From Streptomyces sp. NBC_01476 (GTDB taxonomy: Bacteria; Actinomycetota; Actinomycetes; Streptomycetales; Streptomycetaceae), in NCBI RefSeq assembly GCF_036227265.1, contig NZ_CP109446.1, forward strand, positions 558,001 through 622,000: a stretch of DNA of 64,000 bases, in the 5' to 3' direction. Positions 59,447 to 64,000 of the stretch are shown here, one piece after another. Numbering within the stretch: the stretch's first letter is position 1; each line of letters starts with the position of its first letter. A program made the translations under genes and the position numbers. Below the pieces are notes generated by a model. That model did no database searches and was not told the origin of the DNA. It worked only from the letters and a program-made list of their open reading frames with translations.

Positions 59447-60345
59447 CGGGGCCGGCCGGCCGACTGCAGCAGCGCGTCGACGGCGACGCGGATGGCCGGC
59501 CGGCGGTCCGCGTCCTCCCGCCACACCGCGTACACATGGCGGTGCATGGTGCGGCGCACCGGGGTGATGCACACGCCGCCCGGCATCGGATCGCGGCCGA
59601 GCCGCGGCATCACGGCCACACCGAGGCCGGCGGCGACCAGTGCGAGTGCGGTGGCGTGCTCCTCGGCGTGGTGCGAGATGCGCGGCTCGATGCCCTTGCC
59701 GCGCAGGGTGAAGAGCAGCCATTCGTGGCAGAAGCCGCCGTCCGGCCAGGCGATCCATTCCTCGTCGGCGAGTTCGTCCAGCTCGATCCAGGGGCGTCCC
59801 TCCAGGCGGTGCCCGGCCGGCAGGGCGACGTCCGCGACGTCGTCCAGCAGCGGTGCCTTGGCCAGACCGCCGGGCAGCGACAGAGGTTTGTTGTACCAGT
59901 CGAGGACGACCGCCAGGTCGATGTCGCCGCGGGTGAGGCGGGCCAGCGACTCGTTCGGCTCCAGTTCGTGGACGACCGTGCGCAGGCCGGGGTGGTCGCG
60001 GCGCAGCGCGGTCAGCGCGGCCGGGAAGAGCCCGCGCACCGCGGTGGGGAAGGCGGCGGCCCGCAGTTCGCCGACCGCGGCGCCGCGGTGTGCTTCCAGG
60101 TCGGAGTGCGCGAGTTCGACCAGGGACAGTATCCGGTCGGCGTGCCCGGACAGCAGCCGGCCGGCGTCGGTGAGCCGCACGCCCCGGCCGCTCTTGGCCA
60201 GCAGCGTCTGGTTGGTCTCCCGCTCCAGCTTGGCCATCTGCTGGGACACGGCGGAGGTCGTCACCCCGAGCACGTCGGCGGCGGCGCTGACCGAACCGTA
60301 GGTGTCGATGGCGTGCAGGATGCGGAGACGTTCCAGGCTCAACAT
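59440..60345 (-). CDS. LysR-family regulator
   Basis: The 301-aa protein has the N-terminal helix-turn-helix (LRILHAIDTYGSVSAAADVLGVTTSAVSQQMAKLE) and a substrate-binding domain. It is divergent from the EamA transporter gene (72-bp gap), which it probably controls through the repeats between them. Confidence 0.92.
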   Translation of the reverse strand: MLSLERLRILHAIDTYGSVSAAADVLGVTTSAVSQQMAKLERETNQTLLAKSGRGVRLTDAGRLLSGHADRILSLVELAHSDLEAHRGAAVGELRAAAFPTAVRGLFPAALTALRRDHPGLRTVVHELEPNESLARLTRGDIDLAVVLDWYNKPLSLPGGLAKAPLLDDVADVALPAGHRLEGRPWIELDELADEEWIAWPDGGFCHEWLLFTLRGKGIEPRISHHAEEHATALALVAAGLGVAVMPRLGRDPMPGGVCITPVRRTMHRHVYAVWREDADRRPAIRVAVDALLQSAGRPRA

Positions 60346-60373
60346 GTAAGCAATGCTACGTCGTCCGTGTAAA

Positions 60374-60389
60374 AGAACTCGCTTGTTCT
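60374..60389. promoter_or_regulatory. Inverted repeat in the LysR/EamA divergent gap
   Basis: AGAAC-TCGCTT-GTTCT is a perfect 5-bp dyad. A smaller dyad AGCAATGCT lies at about 60349-60357, next to the LysR start. Confidence 0.45.
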
Positions 60390-60417
60390 ACGAGGTCCGG
60401 CGGTCCATCGTGGAGCC

Positions 60418-61548
60418 ATGAGCGCATCCACGGGGAGCCGTCCCGCCGCGACGGGCACGACGGGCACGACCGGCACGAGAGCGGCGGCGGCAGCGGGCAC
60501 GACAGCGGCAACGGTCACTACGGCCACGGCGGCCACCACGGTCGGGACGAGTCCGCCTGCCGGGACCGGGCCCGGGACACGGACCGCGGCCGGCGCCGTG
60601 ACCGTACCCGTAACCGGGAACGGCCCTGCGGTCGCTGTGCGCCGGCTGCTGGACTGGCGGGTGCGCTTCGCCGCGCTGGGCCTGGTCTGGGGCTTCAGCT
60701 TCCTCTTCATGAAAGTCGGCAACGAGGCGTTCGCACCGCTCCAGGTCACCCTGGGCCGGATGGTGTTCGGTACGGCGGTGCTGGCCGGCGCGGTCGCGGT
60801 CAAGCGGGACCGGCTGCCCCGGGGCCTGCGCACCTGGGCCCATCTGACCGTGGCCGCCTTCCTGCTGAACGCGCTGCCGTTCTCGCTCTTCGCCACCGCC
60901 GAGCAGACCATCCCGTCGATGCTGGCCGGGATGTGCAACGCGGCCACCCCGCTCTTCTCGATGCTGGTCTCGGTTGTCGCGCTGTCCGAGGACCGGCCCT
61001 CCCGGCAGCGGTTCGCCGGGGTGGGCATCGGTTTCGCCGGCGTGCTGACCGTGCTGGGCGCCTGGCAGGGCTTCTCCGGCCAGGACCCGAAGGGCACCGT
61101 GATGGCGCTGACGGCGGCGCTGAGTTACGCGGTCGGCTGGGCGTATGTGCGGCGGACCCTCACACACACCGGCAGTTCCCATCTGTCGGTGTCGGCGACC
61201 CAGCTGATGCTGGGGACGGCGCAACTGCTGGTCGTCACGCCGCTCTTCACCTCGCTCCCCCAGACGTATCCGGCGAAGTCCGTGCTGTCGGTGCTGGCGC
61301 TGGGCGCGGTCGGCACCGGTTTCGCCTTCCTTATCCAGTACGGCCTGGTCGCGGAGAAGGGGCCGACGATCGGGTCCATGGTCACCTATCTGATCCCGAT
61401 CGTGGCCACCGCGGCCGGGGCGCTGCTCCTCGGCGAGACGCTGAGCTGGAACGAGCCGGTGGGCGCGGTGGTGATCCTGGCCGGTGCCGCGCTGACCCAG
61501 CTGCGGCCGCGGGCGATACGCAAGGCCGGTGCGGCGGGTCAGCCGTAG
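60418..61548 (+). CDS. EamA/DMT-family transporter with low-complexity N-terminus
   Basis: The 376-aa protein has ten hydrophobic segments in two EamA halves (from FAALGLVWGFSFLFMKVG onward), which move metabolites or drugs across the membrane. About 65 Thr/Ala/Gly-rich residues precede the first helix and are unlike the family, so a later start (for example a GTG near RRLLDWRVRF) may be used. Its stop overlaps the convergent MocR gene by ten bases. Confidence 0.85.
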   Translation: MSASTGSRPAATGTTGTTGTRAAAAAGTTAATVTTATAATTVGTSPPAGTGPGTRTAAGAVTVPVTGNGPAVAVRRLLDWRVRFAALGLVWGFSFLFMKVGNEAFAPLQVTLGRMVFGTAVLAGAVAVKRDRLPRGLRTWAHLTVAAFLLNALPFSLFATAEQTIPSMLAGMCNAATPLFSMLVSVVALSEDRPSRQRFAGVGIGFAGVLTVLGAWQGFSGQDPKGTVMALTAALSYAVGWAYVRRTLTHTGSSHLSVSATQLMLGTAQLLVVTPLFTSLPQTYPAKSVLSVLALGAVGTGFAFLIQYGLVAEKGPTIGSMVTYLIPIVATAAGALLLGETLSWNEPVGAVVILAGAALTQLRPRAIRKAGAAGQP

Positions 61549-62870
61549 CGGCCGGCGCCGGCCGATGCCAGCACGGCGGCGACCGCGTCAGCCAGTGGCT
61601 CGATGTCGGCGGGGGTGAGCGGGGAGACGGTGAGCCGTACGCCGGGGGCGGAGTGCACCCGGAAGCGGGCGCCGGGCGTCACCGCCCAGCCCCGTCGCAG
61701 CAGTCCGGTGACGGTGCCGGTCTCGTCGGGGACGGGGATCCAGATGTTCATGCCGCTGCGTCCGTGCGCCGGGATCCCGTGTCCGGCGAGCGCCTGGAGC
61801 AGCGCGTCGCGCCGTTCGCCGTAGGAACGGGCCACAGCCGCCGCGTCCACGGCGCCGGAGGACCAGAGGTGGACGACGGTCCGCTGCAGGAGGTGGCTGA
61901 CCCAGCCGGCGCCCAGGCGGTGCCGCCCGCGTACCCGGTCGACGGTGACGGAGTCGCCGGTGTACAGCGCCAGCCGCAGGTCGGGGCCGTACGCCTTGGC
62001 GGTGGAACGGACCAGCGCCCAGTGGTCGGTGGCACCGGAGAGGCAGTGCAGGGGTACGTCGACCAGGCCGCTCGCGTGGTCGTCGTCGATGACCAGCACC
62101 TGGCGGTGGGCGGCCAGCGACCGGCGCAGCTCGGCGGCGCGGCCGGCGGACAGGGCGGCGCCGGTGGGATTCTGGGCCCGGTCGGTGACGATCAGGGCGC
62201 GCACTCCGGCGTCGAGGGCGCGGGCGACCTCGGCGGCGACCGGGCCCTCGTCGTCCACCGCGACCGGGACCTGGCGCAGTCCGAGAGCCGGTACGAGGTC
62301 GAGCAGGCTGCCCCAGCCCGGGTCCTCGACGGCCACCGCGTCACCGGGACGGAGATGGGCGGCGAGTACCCGTTCGATGGCGTCGAGGGAGCCCGAGGTG
62401 ACGCCGATCGGGCCGTCCGGCACGCCGTCGGCGTCGAGGCCGGCCCGGGCGAGACGGGCCAGTCCGGCATCGACGGGCGGTTCGCCGTAGAGCACCGGAG
62501 CGCGGTCGTGGTCCGCGGCGACCTCGGCGAGTGCTGCGGCCAGTGACGGCAGCAGGGCGGTGTCGGGGTTGCCCCGGGACAGGTCGCGGACACCGGGCGG
62601 GACATCGACGCCGATCTCGTCGCGCGGGGAGGTGGCCGGCCGGGAGCGGATGCGGCTGCCGCGGCGGCCGGCCGTCTCGATCACGCCGCGGTCGCGGAGC
62701 AACCGGTAGGCGGACGCGACGGTGTTGGGGTTGACGTCGAGCTCCCGGGCGAGCTCGCGCAGCGGCGGCAGCGCGTCACCGGGGCGGAGCACGCCCGAGC
62801 CGACCGCGCCCTCGACGTCGGCCGCGATTTCCGATGCGCCCCTGCCCTGGATTCGATACTCTCCTAGCAC
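61539..62870 (-). CDS. MocR-type regulator (GntR domain plus aminotransferase-like domain)
   Basis: The 443-aa protein has an N-terminal wHTH (RELARELDVNPNTVASAYRLLRDRGVIET) and a fold-type I PLP domain with GVTSGSLDAIERVL, DRAQNPTG and the PLP Lys in VRSTAKAYGPDLRLA. MocR regulators sense pyridoxal phosphate or related amines. The GTG at 62870 lies inside the first operator repeat, so the mRNA may be leaderless. Divergent from the PNPOx-like gene. Confidence 0.9.
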   Translation of the reverse strand: MLGEYRIQGRGASEIAADVEGAVGSGVLRPGDALPPLRELARELDVNPNTVASAYRLLRDRGVIETAGRRGSRIRSRPATSPRDEIGVDVPPGVRDLSRGNPDTALLPSLAAALAEVAADHDRAPVLYGEPPVDAGLARLARAGLDADGVPDGPIGVTSGSLDAIERVLAAHLRPGDAVAVEDPGWGSLLDLVPALGLRQVPVAVDDEGPVAAEVARALDAGVRALIVTDRAQNPTGAALSAGRAAELRRSLAAHRQVLVIDDDHASGLVDVPLHCLSGATDHWALVRSTAKAYGPDLRLALYTGDSVTVDRVRGRHRLGAGWVSHLLQRTVVHLWSSGAVDAAAVARSYGERRDALLQALAGHGIPAHGRSGMNIWIPVPDETGTVTGLLRRGWAVTPGARFRVHSAPGVRLTVSPLTPADIEPLADAVAAVLASAGAGRYG

Positions 62871-62895
62871 AAAAGAGATTATGCACTAGTACAAA
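62864..62895. promoter_or_regulatory. MocR operator: direct repeats 22 bp apart
   Basis: CTAGCACAAA (62864-62873) and CTAGTACAAA (62886-62895) are direct repeats two helical turns apart, spanning the gap between the MocR start and the PNPOx-like gene. MocR regulators of the PdxR type bind direct repeats. The left repeat covers the MocR start codon. Confidence 0.65.
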
Positions 62896-62905
62896 GGAAC
62901 GCGCC

Positions 62906-63649
62906 ATGGTTTCCGCGACGTCTCCCGGACCTGAACCCGTGCCCTCCCCCGATCCTGCCCCCGCCCCCTCCCCCGGCTATCCGGTCACCGACCGCGTGAC
63001 CCCGACCCGCCTGCGGGAACGGGCCTCGTACGACCGCGCGCTCGTCCACGCCATCCTCGACGAGGGCTATCTCTGCCACCTCGGTTTCGTCCGGGACGGC
63101 GCGCCCGTGGTGCTGCCCACCCTCTACGCCCGGCACGGCGAGCGGTTGTACGTGCACGGCTCGACCGGATCGCGCCCCCTGCGCGGGGCGGGCCCGGGGC
63201 TGCCGGTCTGCCTGACCGTCACCCACGTCGACGCCCTGGTGCTGACCAGGTCCGCCTTCCACCACTCGGTCAACTACCGCTCGGTGGTGGTGCACGGCAC
63301 CGCTCACCAGGTCACCGACCCCGGGGAGCGGGCGGTCGCCCTGGACGCGATCGTGGAGCAGGCGGTGCCCGGCCGGTCCACCGACTCCCGCCGGGCCAAC
63401 GCCAAAGAGCTGGCCGCCACCACGGTGATCCGGCTGGACCTGCGCGAGGTCTCCGCGAAGGTCCGGGCCGGCGGCCCCCAGGACGACCCCGAGGATCTCG
63501 CGCTCCCGTACTGGAGCGGGCTGGTCCCGGTCGCGAGCACCTACGGGACGCCGCTGCCCGCCGACGGCCTGGACCCCTCGACCCCGCTGCCCGCCTATCT
63601 GTCGCCGGCCGGCCCGCGCGGCACCGTCCGGGAGGAATCCCCGTGCTGA
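62906..63649 (+). CDS. Pyridoxamine 5'-phosphate oxidase-like flavin-binding protein
   Basis: The 247-aa protein has a Pro/Ala-rich start and a split-barrel domain with YLCHLGFVRDGAPVVLPTLYA and YRSVVVHGTAHQVTD, as in the Pyridox_ox_2 group (nitroreductase- or haem-related rather than true PdxH). AAAGGA precedes the ATG. The next gene overlaps its end. Control by the divergent MocR suggests a link to pyridoxal or amine metabolism. Confidence 0.85.
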   Translation: MVSATSPGPEPVPSPDPAPAPSPGYPVTDRVTPTRLRERASYDRALVHAILDEGYLCHLGFVRDGAPVVLPTLYARHGERLYVHGSTGSRPLRGAGPGLPVCLTVTHVDALVLTRSAFHHSVNYRSVVVHGTAHQVTDPGERAVALDAIVEQAVPGRSTDSRRANAKELAATTVIRLDLREVSAKVRAGGPQDDPEDLALPYWSGLVPVASTYGTPLPADGLDPSTPLPAYLSPAGPRGTVREESPC

Positions 63650-64000
63650 TCCACCCCTGGGACGCCCCGGCCGACGACAGCGAGTGGCGCGACTGGCTGT
63701 CCGCCCACGACTTCGGCCAGCTCGCGGTGAACGGCCCGGACAGCGAACCGCCGTTCGTCCAGCCCACCCACTTCCTCTACGACCCCGCGCCCGGTGCGCA
63801 CGGCGAGGTACTGCTGCACCTCGCCCGCCCCAACCCGCTGTGGCCCGCACTGGCGGCGAACCCGCGGGTCACCCTGAGCGTGGTGGACGACTACGCCTTC
63901 ATACCCGGCCCCTGGCACGCCCCGCTGGACGAGCCCACCGACCGCGGCACGCCCACCAGCTTCTACGCGGCCGTCCAGCTGCTCGGCGTCGCGAGCGTCC
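63643..64000 (+). CDS. PaiB-like FMN-binding protein (3' end outside window)
   Basis: About 119 residues are present. The sequence reads WRDWLSAHDFGQLAVNG, PTHFLYD and LLHLARPNPLW, the N-terminal half of PaiB-type split-barrel proteins, with VVDDYAFIPGPW next. GGAGG precedes the GTG at 63643, which overlaps the previous stop by seven bases; translation is likely coupled. PaiB proteins in Bacillus affect sporulation and protease genes; the role here is open. Confidence 0.82.
   Translation, partial: MLIHPWDAPADDSEWRDWLSAHDFGQLAVNGPDSEPPFVQPTHFLYDPAPGAHGEVLLHLARPNPLWPALAANPRVTLSVVDDYAFIPGPWHAPLDEPTDRGTPTSFYAAVQLLGVASV

Noticed and set aside
1..64000. tRNA, rRNA, integrase or prophage structural genes
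   Set aside because: No tRNA-like cloverleaf, rRNA sequence, tyrosine or serine integrase or phage capsid gene was seen by eye.

Overview
The window is high-GC DNA (roughly 70 percent or more, with strong G/C at third codon positions) from a Streptomyces-like actinomycete. Typical markers are an XRE/DUF5753 regulator next to a DUF397 protein and an ATPase, a DUF574-type methyltransferase, a GTG- and TTG-rich start repertoire, a short cysteine-containing leader peptide before flavin monooxygenases, a ROK-controlled glycosidase operon and many TetR/LysR regulators. It looks like chromosomal arm or accessory sequence: small operons of metabolism and regulation, several gene remnants and many GC-rich tandem repeats. 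No rRNA, tRNA, CRISPR array or prophage was seen.

Layout. 1-4900: partial FMN reductase, a YihY-like membrane protein, a 77-aa protein with a LexA-type site, a methyltransferase and the XRE/DUF397/ATPase trio. 4943-19476: a minus-strand carbohydrate operon (GH27, two ABC sugar permeases, GH95, CE7 esterase, sugar-binding lipoprotein, GH36) with a divergent ROK regulator; it probably acts on acetylated, galactosylated and fucosylated plant glycans. An IS110-family element (13276-14700) sits exactly between the two permease genes. 19508-24312: a sugar-acid dehydratase remnant and the kdp potassium pump genes. 24644-32140: small TetR/LysR-controlled redox units and two gene remnants. 32257-34250: a divergent NHEJ pair (LigD polymerase domain, Ku). 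34364-38256: an acetyltransferase and a leader-peptide-controlled pair of flavin monooxygenases. 38263-46318: a repeat array, a fused heterodimer-type ABC exporter, a 48-bp minisatellite, a TetR/SDR pair and an unrecognised two-gene operon. 46369-56534: a disulfide flavoprotein reductase, histidine phosphatase, frameshifted DoxX gene, apolipoprotein N-acyltransferase, Gfo/Idh oxidoreductase, lipoprotein, uracil-DNA glycosylase, two SDRs and a HipA-like/DUF3037 pair. 56552-64000: S9 peptidase, Rieske lipoprotein, LysR/EamA pair, MocR regulator with a divergent PNPOx-like gene, and a partial PaiB-like gene.

The strongest finding is the IS110 element. Its 5' non-coding end can encode a bridge RNA with two loops. 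One loop carries guides matching the joined ends of the element. The other carries guides matching the insertion site as reconstructed from the two flanks, which is the Shine-Dalgarno/start-codon region of the second permease gene. Joining the element ends also builds a consensus-like promoter just ahead of this RNA. All of this is read by eye from the sequence and has not been computed or tested.
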